Assembly (NCBI RefSeq): GCF_003991425.1 | Contig: NZ_CP034346.1 | Coordinates: 4,873,501 to 4,937,500 of the forward strand | Source: Paenibacillus lutimineralis | GTDB taxonomy: Bacteria > Bacillota > Bacilli > Paenibacillales > Paenibacillaceae | Length of the DNA stretch: 64,000 bases | Reading direction: 5' to 3' | In this document: positions 9,101-18,051 of the stretch, in pieces | How the letters are laid out: each line of letters starts with the position of its first letter | How positions within the stretch are numbered: the first letter of the stretch is position 1 | Made by a program: the position numbers and the translations under genes | Notes under the pieces: model-generated | Told to the model about the DNA's origin: nothing | The model's database searches: none | The model's input: the letters and a program-made list of their open reading frames with translations, nothing else

Positions 9101-12100
9101 TCCGGCTTTCAGAACACCCAAAATGCCGACAAGCAGAAGCGGGCTACGGGACGCCATGAGCGCGACAATGCGCTCGGGCCCCACGCCCTTCGCCCGTAAG
9201 GAATGTGCAAGTCGATTCGCACGTTCGTTCAGCTCGGCGTACGTCACCGTCTCCGCGCCGAATTGGATCGCCGCCGCATCCGGCGTGCGCGCCGCTTGGC
9301 GCTCTACTTCCTGCACAAACCCCGCCCATTCCGCCGTTGCTTGCCTGGAAGCCGCAGCCACGTCTCCTTGCCGGTCCAGCATGCCTTCCTCAGCTCGAAT
9401 TTCCATCCTACCATTGCTCCCTTCTCTACTCGCGGCCTGTACCGGCATGCCTCCTCCGGACAACAGTGCCAGCAATTGCTCCCGCTCACTTTCACCCATC
9501 AGATCAAGCTCGCCAACCTTGCAGTCGCGTGTTCTGCACATCTCCCGCACGAGTACGGTATAACTTTCCGCCATGCGTCGCGCGGTTTCCTCATGAAACA
9601 AATCCGTTGCGTATTCCAGTTGAAGCTCGATTTGCGTCTCCCGCTCCACCGCTTCCAGAGTCAGGTCGAACTTGCTTGTCCCCGCCTCGAACGGCATTTC
9701 ACTAAAGATGAGGCCGCCTGCTTCAGTCACCGCCCGATCCATATTTTGCAAGACAAACATGGCGTCAAACAAAGGATTTCGGCTTCTGTCCCTATCTGCC
9801 TTCAGCCCTTCAACCAGCTCCTCGAAAGGATACATCTGGTGCGAAAGCGCATCTACGACATGGTTATGCAGTTCCGCCAAATAGGCCCATACAGTCTTGT
9901 CTCTTTCTGGTCTGGTCCGCAGCGCCAGTGTGTTGACGAACATGCCGATCATGCCATGCGTATCGGCATGATCCCTGCCGGCTGCGGGGGTGCCCACAAT
10001 TACTTCGGCCTGTCCGCTGTATTTGGCCAGTATCGCGGCAAAAGCACCCAGAAGCACCGTATACAGCGTTGTCTTCGCTTCCCGCGCCAGCTTTCGCACC
10101 TCCGCTGTTGTCCACGCGTCCAGCTGGAACGAATGGCGGCGGCCCTTATAGCTCGGCAGAGATGTCCGCGGCCGATCCGTCGGCAGCTCCAGCACAGAAA
10201 GTTTGCCATCGAAGATTTCCATCCAGTACTGCTCATGCTCCGCATAAGCGGCATTTACAAATCCGGCTTCCTGCCACACCGCATAATCGCTGTATTGCAC
10301 GCGCAGTTCCGGCAGCGTTTGTCCGGCATACAGCTGCGACAGCTCATTCACCAGCAAACTGGAGGATACGCCGTCCATAATAATGTGATGAACATCTAGT
10401 AGGAGTAGATGATCTTCCTCATTCAGTCTAAGTAGGCCCGCCCGCATCAATGGCAGCTTGTCCAGATGGAACGGGCGCTGGAAGACTCCTATCAGCCTCG
10501 TCATCTCAGCGCCGTCCGGCAGCGCTCCCTGCATCGCTTCGTCTCCGGTGAACGGGTCCAACGCCTCCAGCTTGAACGCATACGGCGAATGAACCATTTG
10601 CCTGAACTCGTCCTTTATCATATGGAAGGTCGTACGCAAGCTTTCGTGTCGCTCGATCAAGGCCGTAAATGCGTCTTGCAGCCGCGCCGCATCCAGCCTG
10701 CCCTGCAAGCGGAGCGCGAACGGCACATGATACATGGTGGCGTCTCCGGCCAGCATCTGCATCATATATTGGCGGCGCTGAGCACGCGACATCGGATACC
10801 ACTCGCGGCGCTCCGCCTTCGAGATTGGCTCGATCGCGACAACGGCGCCACCACGCTCTTTCAGCCAGGCGGCCATTTCCGCAATGGAGGTAAGCTCGAA
10901 TATCAGGCTGAACGGAACCAGGGTGCCCGTCGCCTGCTGCAGCTTGCCCGCCAGCACAGCAGCCTTCAAGGAGTGGCCGCCAAGCTCGAAAAAGTCGTCG
11001 TGAATGCCGATTGGCCCGGCCGTATCGCCCAGCACTTCCGCCCAAATGGCGGCGACTCGCTCTTCCATCCCGTTTCGCGGCAGCTCCAGATCTTCCCGCT
11101 CCCGAAGCCCGAATTCCGGCTCTGGCAAGGCGCGCCGATCCACTTTCCCGTTCGGCGTCAGCGGTATCGCGTCAATTGCCGCGATATAGGTTGGAATCAT
11201 CGCCTCCGGCAGCTTGTCTTTCAGCTTTCTTCTCCATTCCCGCGAAGGGAGCTTGTCCGAAGCGACTACATACGCGCACAGTTCCTTGTCGCCGCTTGCC
11301 TGCTCGCGGACGACCACAACCGCATCCTCCACCTCGGAAAGGGAAATCAACTGCGAGCGAACCTCATTCATTTCAATCCGAACGCCTCTGATTTTTACCT
11401 GTTGGTCGACCCGGTCCACATACATTGCGTTGCCGTCTGGTAGCCACTTTGCGATATCGCCGGTGCGATACATGAAGCGGCCCTCATGATACGGGTGCGG
11501 CACAAAGCGCTCGGCCGTCATATCCGGCTTGTTCACATAACCGTCGGCAAGGCCACTGCCAGCAATGTGCAGCTCCCCGGCTGCACCGATAGGGGCAAGC
11601 TGGCCGCCATAGCCGAATATATAAATTTCGACATTGTGCATCGGCCCGCCAATCGGCACATAACCACCGCGATAAGCACCCGGCTTGTATGTGTACATAT
11701 TGGAGCACACCGTCGCCTCCGTCGGGCCATAGCCGTTAATAATCCGAATCTCGGGGTTAAGCTTCGTATACAGTTCCAGCGTTTCGTCTTTAATCGGCTC
11801 TACCCCAACGAGCATTTTGTCTAGCGTAATCTCGGAAGCCGATTGCTCCAGTAGCCGCGCAACCTCTTTCAGCAAAGACGGCGGCAAATAAGCAAATGTG
11901 ATCCGCTCTTCCGTAATCACCTCGGCAATTCGCCTTGGATCAAGCAATTTCGGCTCCGGGTAAAGAACCGTGCAAGCCCCGAACATAAGCGGCATAAACA
12001 ACTCCGCTACGCTGACGTCAAACGAAATATTCGTTAGACTGAGGCATCTATCTCCCTCGCCGTATTGTCCGTCGAGAAACGTCCGGAGCGAATGTCCGAA

Positions 12101-15100
12101 ATTATAAAAACTGCGATGCGGCACAATGACACCCTTCGGCTGACCCGTAGAACCAGAAGTATAAATGACATACATCGGATCGTCTGTGTCCTGCGGCCAT
12201 GCAGTGGCGGCATCGTCTCCGCCGGAGAACAGCGTCTCATCCGCAATGTCCAGCACCTGCAAGGTGGCTGGTACGACGGCCGCGGCTCTGGGACGCGAAC
12301 CGTCCGCGAATACCAGCTCCGCGCCGCTGTCCTCCAGCATGTAGCGGATGCGCTCCTCGGGGTAATGCGGATCTATAGGCATATAAGCGCCTCCGGCTTT
12401 CATAACGGCGAGCATAGCGGTTAGCATCGGGATGGAGCGCTCCGCCATGATGCCGACTACGCGGCTGCGTTCCACACCTTTGGCGCGCAAGGTTCGCGCC
12501 AGCGCATCGGTACGGCGATCCAGCTCCCGATAGGTCATGGATTCACCGCCACAAGAGACGGCCGGCAGGTCCGGAACGGCCGCCGCCTGTTCCTTGAAGC
12601 AATCATGCAGACAACGCGGCTGCGGAAAGTCCGCTGCGCGTCTCCCCAGCGCCAGCATGTGCAGGCGCTCCTCCTCCGTCAGCATCTCCGCTTCGCCGAG
12701 TACGGCGTCGGGGCGGAGCGTCACACTACGCAGCAGCTGCACATAATGTCGCATGAAGCGTTCGACTGTCGCGCGGCGAAACAAATCGGTATTATATTCC
12801 ACGACAAGCCGCAATTCCGTATCATTCTCTACAGCCTGGATCATCAAATCGTATTTGGCCGTGCCATGCTCAAAGCGCTGGTGGCGATACGACAATCCCT
12901 CTGACGAAGCGTCTGGAATACCCAGGTTTTGCATAATGAACATCGTGTCAAACAATGGACTCCGGCTCGCGTCCCTTCTGTCCAACCATTGCGCGATTTC
13001 CTCGAATGGATAATCGGCGTGGGTATAAGCCCCAGTTGCCATCTCTTTCACTTCGGACAAAAAGGCTCTGAACGGCTTGTCCGCCCGCGGATAAGCGCGC
13101 AGCGCCAGCGTGCCGGTAAACATGCCCGCAATCGCTTCCAGCTCGTACCTGTTCCGCCCCGCAATCGGCGTGCCGACGGCAATGTCCTCAGCCCCTGTAT
13201 AGTGGGCGAGGAAAGTGTAATATGCCGATAGCAGCACCATAAACGGAGTCGCGCCCGATTTGGCCGCAAGACCGCGCACAGCCGCTGTCAAACCGGCATC
13301 GACGTTCACCTCAAACGTTTCGCCGCGATTGCTTTTGACGGGCGGTCGCGGGGTATCGGTCGGAAGGGCAAGCGTCGGCCAATCCCCCCGGCATTGCTCG
13401 CGCCAATACCTTTCGGCGTTCCCGGAGAGCGGCCTGTTCTCCTGCCATACCGCATAATCCTTGTATTGCAGCGGCAGCAGTGGCAACGAACCACCCTGGT
13501 ACAAAGTCATCAGGTCGGACAAAAGAATACCCGCCGACATGCCGTCGGATGCAATATGATGCATATCAAGAAATAGCACATGGCGCTCTGGTCCCAGCGT
13601 CAACAAGGCTGCGCGGAGCAACGGGGCCGTATCGAGCCTAAACGGCCGAAATAAGCTTTGCAGTGCGCCGTTCGCTCCCGCTTCATCAGCCTCCATACGA
13701 ATCAGACGGAAAGGAATGGCGGCATGAATGCGCTGCCTGATCTCTCCGTCGATGACGTGGAAGGAGGTACGAAGCGTCTCGTGACGGTCCACGATGGCTT
13801 GCAGGACGGCCTCCAGCCGGTCTGCATCAATAGCCCCGTCCAAATGCAACAATTCAGGCAAGTTGTAGCTGCGATCATCCGGCATCGCCTGCTGTTGTAA
13901 ATACATGCGTTTCTGCGGCGATGAAATCGGATAATGCTCTTGCGGGGCCGCCTTTCGAATCGACTCCAGCCTATCGCCGAACAAATAGTCTGACATTTGG
14001 CTGGTCAACGGTCCGAAATGCCCGCTGGACACTCCTGCTCCGTCACGGCCGATGGCCACAGCTTGCCCATCATGAGCGCCGTTCCCAACGTCCACCCCTT
14101 GTTCACCGTGCCGAGCGTTCGTTCTTTGTGCTGTCGCCGCGCCGCTCTCCCTAAGCCGCCGCTCGATCTGAGCCGTGAACGAAGGCAGATCCGCATGCCC
14201 CAGCAAATCCGCTGCCTGAATGCGGACGCCCGCAAGCTCGCTTAGCTGATTTACTATTTTGAGCGCAATAATGGAATCTCCGCCCAGCTCATAAAACCCG
14301 GCATCCGCAGGCAATTCGTCATAACCAAGTAGCTCTCCCCAGACATCTGCGACATGCTGCTCCCATTTCAGGCCGGAGCGCTCCCCGGTTAACGCAACGC
14401 TTCGGCGGCGCCGACTCGCCATTCCGCCGCTCCGCTCTAGCGCGGCTTGCCATCTGGCAAACGTCGCGTTCATTTCTTGCCCAAGCTCCTCCGGAATATC
14501 TCCACCGAGCGAGTACCCGCTCCAGGCTGCAAATGGCGTATGAAGCGCCGTTCCAGTGCACGCCTCCTCTACCCAACAACGGTGAGAGTCGAACGGATAC
14601 GTCGGAATCGGAAGCCGATGGCGGCTTTGTCCTAGGTAAATCGCATTCCAGTCGATCTCGTATCCACCCACGTAACGTTCGCCCAGCTCCAGCGCTTCGA
14701 TATCCCGTTCGTTTGGAATGGGTTGCTGCCGCATATTCCCGGTAGCAGCCGAATCAGCTGTCCCGAAGCAGACGTTCGGCAGCGCAAAGCTGGTAAGGCC
14801 GCTTTCGGCGGCAACATGCAAGGTCTGAACAAGTTCTTCCCAGCTGCTTACAGCAATCGCTAGGCGATACCGATGGGCTCCCCGACCGACGACCAAGGTG
14901 TAGCACAGGTCGGCCAGGCTACGGCTCTCATCGTCGCGATACTGCATAGCCCAGTCCCGCATCAACAGCACGAGCCGCTCCAGAGCCGTCATGCTGTGCG
15001 CGGACAAGCAGAACAGCTCCGTTCTGTCCGAATGACCCGAAGGCATCCCGGCAGGAGCCTCCTCCAGCACAACATGGCAATTGGTCCCGCTCATGCCGAA

Positions 15101-16423
15101 CGCGCTTACTCCGCATCTTCTTGCTTCGCCGTCCGTCTCCCATGGCGTTAATTCGTCATTGACATAAACGGGCGAATCCACAAACGGAATGTTGCGGTTC
15201 GGCGAGCGGTAATGAAGTGTGGGCGGAAGCTGCTTGTGGACAAGCGAGAGGATCGCCTTGAGCAGCCCTGCAATACCGGCAGCATGGTCAAGATGGCCGA
15301 TGTTTGTTTTCAGCGAGCCGATGGCGCAAAATTGCCGTTTATCGGTATATCTCCGGAAGGCGCGTGTCAGCCCGTCAATTTCGATCGGGTCGCCCAGCGA
15401 GGTTCCCGTGCCGTGCGCCTCCATATACGTCACCGTTTCGGGATCAATGTCCGCATCCTGCCAGGTGCGCGCAATGACGTCCTCTTGCGCGAGGGCGTTC
15501 GGGGCTGTAATGCCAACCGAGCTGCCATCCTGATTCATCGCGCTCCCTTTGATGACGGCATAAATATGGTCGCCGTCCTCCTGCGCGCGGGACAGCGGCT
15601 TCAGTAGCAGCGCAATCACGCCGTCGCCAATACCCGTTCCGTCCGCCGAGTCGTCGAACGTTCTGGCCCGGTTGTCGCTCGACTCGATGCCAAGCCGTAT
15701 GCCAGTATCCAGCGGCAGCACGTTAATTTTTACGCTGCCGGCAATCGCCGCCTCGCATTCGCCGCTGCGGATCGATTGGCATGCCAGATGGACCGCTACC
15801 AATGAGGATGAGCATGCGGTATCCACGTTGATCGCCGGCCCGCGCAAATTAAGCAAATACGAAATCCGGCTCGGTATCATGGAGCTCAGATTGCCGGGCG
15901 CCGCCATGGACAAGGCGTCTGGGTCCAGTGCTTCGATGATTCGCTTGTAATCATGCAGTGCGTCCCCGTTATAGCCGATAAAGACGCCGGTGCGCGAACC
16001 ATGCAGCGCATTTCCGCCATAACCCGCATTCTCAAGTGCGCCCCAGGCCGTCTGCAAGAACAGGCGCTGCGCTGGACTCATCAGCGATGCTTCCTTGGGA
16101 GAAAGCCCGAAAAAAGAATAATCAAAACCTGAAATATCTTCGATATACGCCCCGTCAAAGAAGGAAACGGAGCCGTATTGTGCCTCCATGCGGCGCAGAT
16201 ACGGCTTTAATTCCTCCTTGCGGGAATCCGGAAACCGGCCTACTAGGTCCTTGCCGCCTCGAAGAAGCTCCCAGAAGGCTTCGTGCGATTCCGCGCGCGG
16301 CAGCTTGGCGGATATCCCGACAACCGCAATATCCTTGAGGGAAACATCGGAGACGGAGCCCCCGCTCCGCCCCTTCCGCCCGGATGTGTCTTTTTTGGTA
16401 TCTAGCAAATCCAGTTGAAACAT
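6182..16423 (-). CDS. Hybrid PKS/NRPS: KS-ACP-C-A-PCP-C-A-PCP-C, acyltransferase-less
   Basis: A 3413-residue multidomain enzyme. Order with approximate landmark residues: ketosynthase (DTACSSSL, Cys near 204; EAHGTGT; NIGHLDHAAG); a linker ending in LPIPTYPFDSHRCW with no acyltransferase; ACP (GGDSI, Ser near 716); condensation (HHIASDG near 958); adenylation 4 (YTSGSTG near 1422); PCP (GGHSL near 1814); condensation (HHIIMDG near 2013); adenylation 5 (YTSGSTG near 2518); PCP (GGHSL near 2910); final condensation (HHIITDG near 3113) running to the C-terminus. No KR, DH, E, MT or TE domain is seen. Pocket residues read by alignment with GrsA: adenylation 4 D-V-A-Y-L-G-G-V-C (unassigned, perhaps aromatic); adenylation 5 D-I-V-Q-M-G-L-V-W (glycine-like). 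The frame is open 131 codons further upstream but overlaps a membrane-protein gene; ATG 16423 has AGGAGGGAAGGGAG just before it. It follows the CPBP gene by 14 bases. Confidence 0.93.
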   Translation of the reverse strand: MFQLDLLDTKKDTSGRKGRSGGSVSDVSLKDIAVVGISAKLPRAESHEAFWELLRGGKDLVGRFPDSRKEELKPYLRRMEAQYGSVSFFDGAYIEDISGFDYSFFGLSPKEASLMSPAQRLFLQTAWGALENAGYGGNALHGSRTGVFIGYNGDALHDYKRIIEALDPDALSMAAPGNLSSMIPSRISYLLNLRGPAINVDTACSSSLVAVHLACQSIRSGECEAAIAGSVKINVLPLDTGIRLGIESSDNRARTFDDSADGTGIGDGVIALLLKPLSRAQEDGDHIYAVIKGSAMNQDGSSVGITAPNALAQEDVIARTWQDADIDPETVTYMEAHGTGTSLGDPIEIDGLTRAFRRYTDKRQFCAIGSLKTNIGHLDHAAGIAGLLKAILSLVHKQLPPTLHYRSPNRNIPFVDSPVYVNDELTPWETDGEARRCGVSAFGMSGTNCHVVLEEAPAGMPSGHSDRTELFCLSAHSMTALERLVLLMRDWAMQYRDDESRSLADLCYTLVVGRGAHRYRLAIAVSSWEELVQTLHVAAESGLTSFALPNVCFGTADSAATGNMRQQPIPNERDIEALELGERYVGGYEIDWNAIYLGQSRHRLPIPTYPFDSHRCWVEEACTGTALHTPFAAWSGYSLGGDIPEELGQEMNATFARWQAALERSGGMASRRRRSVALTGERSGLKWEQHVADVWGELLGYDELPADAGFYELGGDSIIALKIVNQLSELAGVRIQAADLLGHADLPSFTAQIERRLRESGAATAQRTNARHGEQGVDVGNGAHDGQAVAIGRDGAGVSSGHFGPLTSQMSDYLFGDRLESIRKAAPQEHYPISSPQKRMYLQQQAMPDDRSYNLPELLHLDGAIDADRLEAVLQAIVDRHETLRTSFHVIDGEIRQRIHAAIPFRLIRMEADEAGANGALQSLFRPFRLDTAPLLRAALLTLGPERHVLFLDMHHIASDGMSAGILLSDLMTLYQGGSLPLLPLQYKDYAVWQENRPLSGNAERYWREQCRGDWPTLALPTDTPRPPVKSNRGETFEVNVDAGLTAAVRGLAAKSGATPFMVLLSAYYTFLAHYTGAEDIAVGTPIAGRNRYELEAIAGMFTGTLALRAYPRADKPFRAFLSEVKEMATGAYTHADYPFEEIAQWLDRRDASRSPLFDTMFIMQNLGIPDASSEGLSYRHQRFEHGTAKYDLMIQAVENDTELRLVVEYNTDLFRRATVERFMRHYVQLLRSVTLRPDAVLGEAEMLTEEERLHMLALGRRAADFPQPRCLHDCFKEQAAAVPDLPAVSCGGESMTYRELDRRTDALARTLRAKGVERSRVVGIMAERSIPMLTAMLAVMKAGGAYMPIDPHYPEERIRYMLEDSGAELVFADGSRPRAAAVVPATLQVLDIADETLFSGGDDAATAWPQDTDDPMYVIYTSGSTGQPKGVIVPHRSFYNFGHSLRTFLDGQYGEGDRCLSLTNISFDVSVAELFMPLMFGACTVLYPEPKLLDPRRIAEVITEERITFAYLPPSLLKEVARLLEQSASEITLDKMLVGVEPIKDETLELYTKLNPEIRIINGYGPTEATVCSNMYTYKPGAYRGGYVPIGGPMHNVEIYIFGYGGQLAPIGAAGELHIAGSGLADGYVNKPDMTAERFVPHPYHEGRFMYRTGDIAKWLPDGNAMYVDRVDQQVKIRGVRIEMNEVRSQLISLSEVEDAVVVVREQASGDKELCAYVVASDKLPSREWRRKLKDKLPEAMIPTYIAAIDAIPLTPNGKVDRRALPEPEFGLREREDLELPRNGMEERVAAIWAEVLGDTAGPIGIHDDFFELGGHSLKAAVLAGKLQQATGTLVPFSLIFELTSIAEMAAWLKERGGAVVAIEPISKAERREWYPMSRAQRRQYMMQMLAGDATMYHVPFALRLQGRLDAARLQDAFTALIERHESLRTTFHMIKDEFRQMVHSPYAFKLEALDPFTGDEAMQGALPDGAEMTRLIGVFQRPFHLDKLPLMRAGLLRLNEEDHLLLLDVHHIIMDGVSSSLLVNELSQLYAGQTLPELRVQYSDYAVWQEAGFVNAAYAEHEQYWMEIFDGKLSVLELPTDRPRTSLPSYKGRRHSFQLDAWTTAEVRKLAREAKTTLYTVLLGAFAAILAKYSGQAEVIVGTPAAGRDHADTHGMIGMFVNTLALRTRPERDKTVWAYLAELHNHVVDALSHQMYPFEELVEGLKADRDRSRNPLFDAMFVLQNMDRAVTEAGGLIFSEMPFEAGTSKFDLTLEAVERETQIELQLEYATDLFHEETARRMAESYTVLVREMCRTRDCKVGELDLMGESEREQLLALLSGGGMPVQAASREGSNGRMEIRAEEGMLDRQGDVAAASRQATAEWAGFVQEVERQAARTPDAAAIQFGAETVTYAELNERANRLAHSLRAKGVGPERIVALMASRSPLLLVGILGVLKAGGAYVAIDPAYPKERIDWMLEDCGEALLLTEKANAGVVTRAVAEWYLDDPELYSADRGNLEFVHKPDHLAYVLYTSGSTGRPKGVMIEHRGLANFISGFRDRIPFEKGQSILAMASVSFDIFVVENLLPLTLGMKIVLASEEERGDAALLQALIDSYGVDVLQITPSRFKWWMNQRGETDGLQKLSILMIGAEPLTADVLGRLRAATGARLFNLYGPTETTVWTSIREVTEGEDISIGTPIEGSVMMVLDEGLKMQPTGVMGEICIGGLGIGRGYLSHPEWDVAFVPNPYAPGERMYRTGDLGRRLENGEFAYAGRRDFQVKIRGHRIEIGEIEQLLLRHEQVKETVVTAFQEEDGEYALCAYVVMQNAEAADTEPDGDAPLDRLTAQLREYLGDKLPSYMVPAFMVVLDSIPLTPTGKIDRRALPKPGPADTGKRELVPLSTDTERKLAEIWKELLGADAISAKDSFFELGGHSLKAAGMVSRIAERFGVQMPLRDIFMNPTLEGLAAHLDTSGTVAAACIPKQPEREHYPMSRAQRRQFMMGLISGEATMYHVPFAVHMQGNLDVERLEEAFLAMMRRHESLRTTFHHEEDEFRQRVHAEPIFTLERGARLRMAAGKLLQEGGDEGLFGGISELMERFIRPFDLGSLPLFRAGLIPLSEERHLLLLDFHHIITDGVSVSVLLQELTTLYGGDELPELDIQYRDYTVWQEERIGSEAYMGHERYWLEAFEGELPTLALKGALPRPELQNFEGGLIIFRLDEELTLKIKAFAQGRGTTLYTVLLGAYAMLLSKWSGEEDIIIGTPVAGRNHAGLEGLIGMFVNTVAIRSFPESYRTVGDYLSELHEDVLRALEHQNYPFEDLVQKLGIEQDRSRNPLFDTMFILQNIDRVAYRSGGIEFDPKEFDPGVSKFDLTLEAGEQDGRISFALEYATSLFRKETVRALADDYTAIIRALVEDGAKKKISALLAASKLN

Positions 16424-16437
16424 GGCTCCCTTCCCTC

Positions 16438-17241
16438 CTAGTAAGTAATGGAATCGCTGACGGCCTGTTCTTTTTCCGCCCTTTCGCCACTCCTGTACAG
16501 CAGCAACAACACATGTGCCGCAATGCCGAGTCCACTGATTAGAGCTAATAATCCAAGCGTTCCGGACTGCCAATCGCCCGCCCATTGCAGCACGATATAC
16601 AAGGTGCCTGTGCTGCACACATGGGCCGCAAGCGATCCCCAAAGCGAATGCGAGCCGGCGCGAACAGCACCGTATACGATCGCGCCCAGCGCCGCAAATG
16701 CGCCAACCATCACATTCATAAATACCGCGCCGAACAATACAGCCTGGAGTAGTACCGTCCACAGAACCGAAAGACTTTGACTGAGCGTATGGAACAGCAT
16801 TCCTCTGAACAGCCATTCCTCCAGCAAAGACCCGAGCAACAAGCTACCGAGCACAAAAATGATCAGGCTTCCGCCGGCGACAAAAGCGACCAGATCCGAA
16901 ATGGGCGGAAATGTCGCTTTTATCCACGGAAGACGGGTAAACGCGGCGATAAACAAGCCTAGCCAGACGCCCGTCCCTGCGGACAGCAGCAACGATCCCC
17001 TGCGCACAAGAACAAACCCCAAATCCTTCAGCGAAATTTTTTGCCAGTGCAGCAGCGGAAGATAGATGGCGAGCACGATGATATTGGATACAATCAGCAC
17101 AATGCCGGAATTGTCTTTGATCCAGTCTTTCAGCCCGGAATCTCCGATCCAGTTGTAGAGCGCTTGATTGACAAGCATCACAATCGCCGCATAAATGACC
17201 AAATATAAGACGGTATTTCCCGCTATTCGCAATCCCTTCAC
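16438..17241 (-). CDS. CPBP-family membrane protein 1 (degenerate protease motifs)
   Basis: A 267-residue polytopic membrane protein of the CPBP/Abi family (Rce1-like intramembrane proteases and bacteriocin-immunity proteins). Motif 1 is intact (SLLEEWLFRGML, Glu 141-142 and Arg 146) and motif 3 keeps a His (LAAHVCSTG, residue 207), but the His expected in motif 2 is absent: the place reads LFGAVFMN. Catalysis is therefore doubtful. The frame is open much further upstream, but GTG at 17241 overlaps the upstream stop as GTGA, a usual coupling signal, and gives a length like its two paralogues. It precedes the hybrid synthetase by 14 bases. Self-protection, export or a membrane-scaffold role are all possible; the sequence does not decide. 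Confidence 0.8.
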   Translation of the reverse strand: MKGLRIAGNTVLYLVIYAAIVMLVNQALYNWIGDSGLKDWIKDNSGIVLIVSNIIVLAIYLPLLHWQKISLKDLGFVLVRRGSLLLSAGTGVWLGLFIAAFTRLPWIKATFPPISDLVAFVAGGSLIIFVLGSLLLGSLLEEWLFRGMLFHTLSQSLSVLWTVLLQAVLFGAVFMNVMVGAFAALGAIVYGAVRAGSHSLWGSLAAHVCSTGTLYIVLQWAGDWQSGTLGLLALISGLGIAAHVLLLLYRSGERAEKEQAVSDSITY

Positions 17242-18047
17242 AAAGGCTTCACCGCCTCGGAAGACAGCGACACGGAGATCGAGGAGCGATGCTTCGCCGC
17301 AAGGAATATGCCAACCGCAATCATCAGGGCCGCCACAGCCATCACGACGGACATGACGGTGACGTCCGTCGTCTCTGGCCCGTAATGCCAAAGCAGGTAC
17401 TGGCTGCCCTGACAGGCGACTTGCGCGGCGATCGGCGCCCAGATGGATTTAAACCAGACATACAAGAGTGCAAAAATAACCGCGCCGAGAAAACCGTACA
17501 GCGACAGCGGAATGTCTCCGAAAAAGAACAACGCCCCGTATAACACGCCCTGAATCACAATTGCAATCCAAACTGGGAGCACACGTCTGAACTCATTCAT
17601 CAAAATACCTCTGAACAATGTCTCCTTGTAAATATTTCCGAGAATCAGGAAAACCAGAAATACATACCATTCCGCGCGGTTCAGGTAATCAAACAATTCG
17701 CGGAACTGGTACTTATCCGATGCAATGGCAGGAAGCCGGGAGAAAGCGACCGTAAACAAGCCGGCTCCAAGTCCGATCCATAAAGCGATCGCCACCGATT
17801 TACCGCCCATCACGCGGAACTTAGCCGCCTTGAACAGACTTTCTTTGAATATAAATCTCCAGGCCAGCAGCATGAGCGGCAACCCCACCATATCGTTCAA
17901 AATAATGACGGTTACCGTGTTTTGTTCAAACCACGTGCTTCTTGGGTACACATAATCAAAAAATAATGTCGTCACGGTAAAGAACCATGCAAAATACAGG
18001 CCGATAACAACAGCCACGCGAGCCAGCATCATTCCCCACGCCTTCAT
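17238..18047 (-). CDS. CPBP-family membrane protein 2 (inactive-looking paralogue)
   Basis: A 269-residue paralogue with about seven hydrophobic segments. Motif 1 reads NIYKETLFRGIL, so the first of the two conserved Glu residues is Lys (141) while Glu 142 and Arg 146 remain. The motif 2 region LYGALFFFGD has no His, and motif 3 reads SIWAPIAAQVACQG, where Gln replaces His. With three catalytic positions lost it is very probably not a protease. The fold positions match those of paralogue 1 exactly (141, 142, 146), which supports origin by tandem duplication. Four bases separate its ATG from the stop of paralogue 3, and its stop overlaps the next start, so the three are translationally linked. 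Confidence 0.82.
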   Translation of the reverse strand: MKAWGMMLARVAVVIGLYFAWFFTVTTLFFDYVYPRSTWFEQNTVTVIILNDMVGLPLMLLAWRFIFKESLFKAAKFRVMGGKSVAIALWIGLGAGLFTVAFSRLPAIASDKYQFRELFDYLNRAEWYVFLVFLILGNIYKETLFRGILMNEFRRVLPVWIAIVIQGVLYGALFFFGDIPLSLYGFLGAVIFALLYVWFKSIWAPIAAQVACQGSQYLLWHYGPETTDVTVMSVVMAVAALMIAVGIFLAAKHRSSISVSLSSEAVKPL

Positions 18048-18051
18048 GCGT

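Noticed and set aside
9203..10399. 398-codon open frame on the plus strand inside the hybrid synthetase
   Set aside because: Antisense shadow of a high-GC NRPS gene; Arg/His/Gln-rich composition, no ribosome site, no motif.
10466..11443. 325-codon plus-strand open frame inside the hybrid synthetase
   Set aside because: Same reason: a mirror of the adenylation/PCP coding region.
16424..16816. N-terminal extension of 131 residues on the PKS/NRPS hybrid frame
   Set aside because: It lies wholly over the CPBP gene in another frame, has no ribosome site or KS-related sequence, and ATG 16423 has a very strong site.
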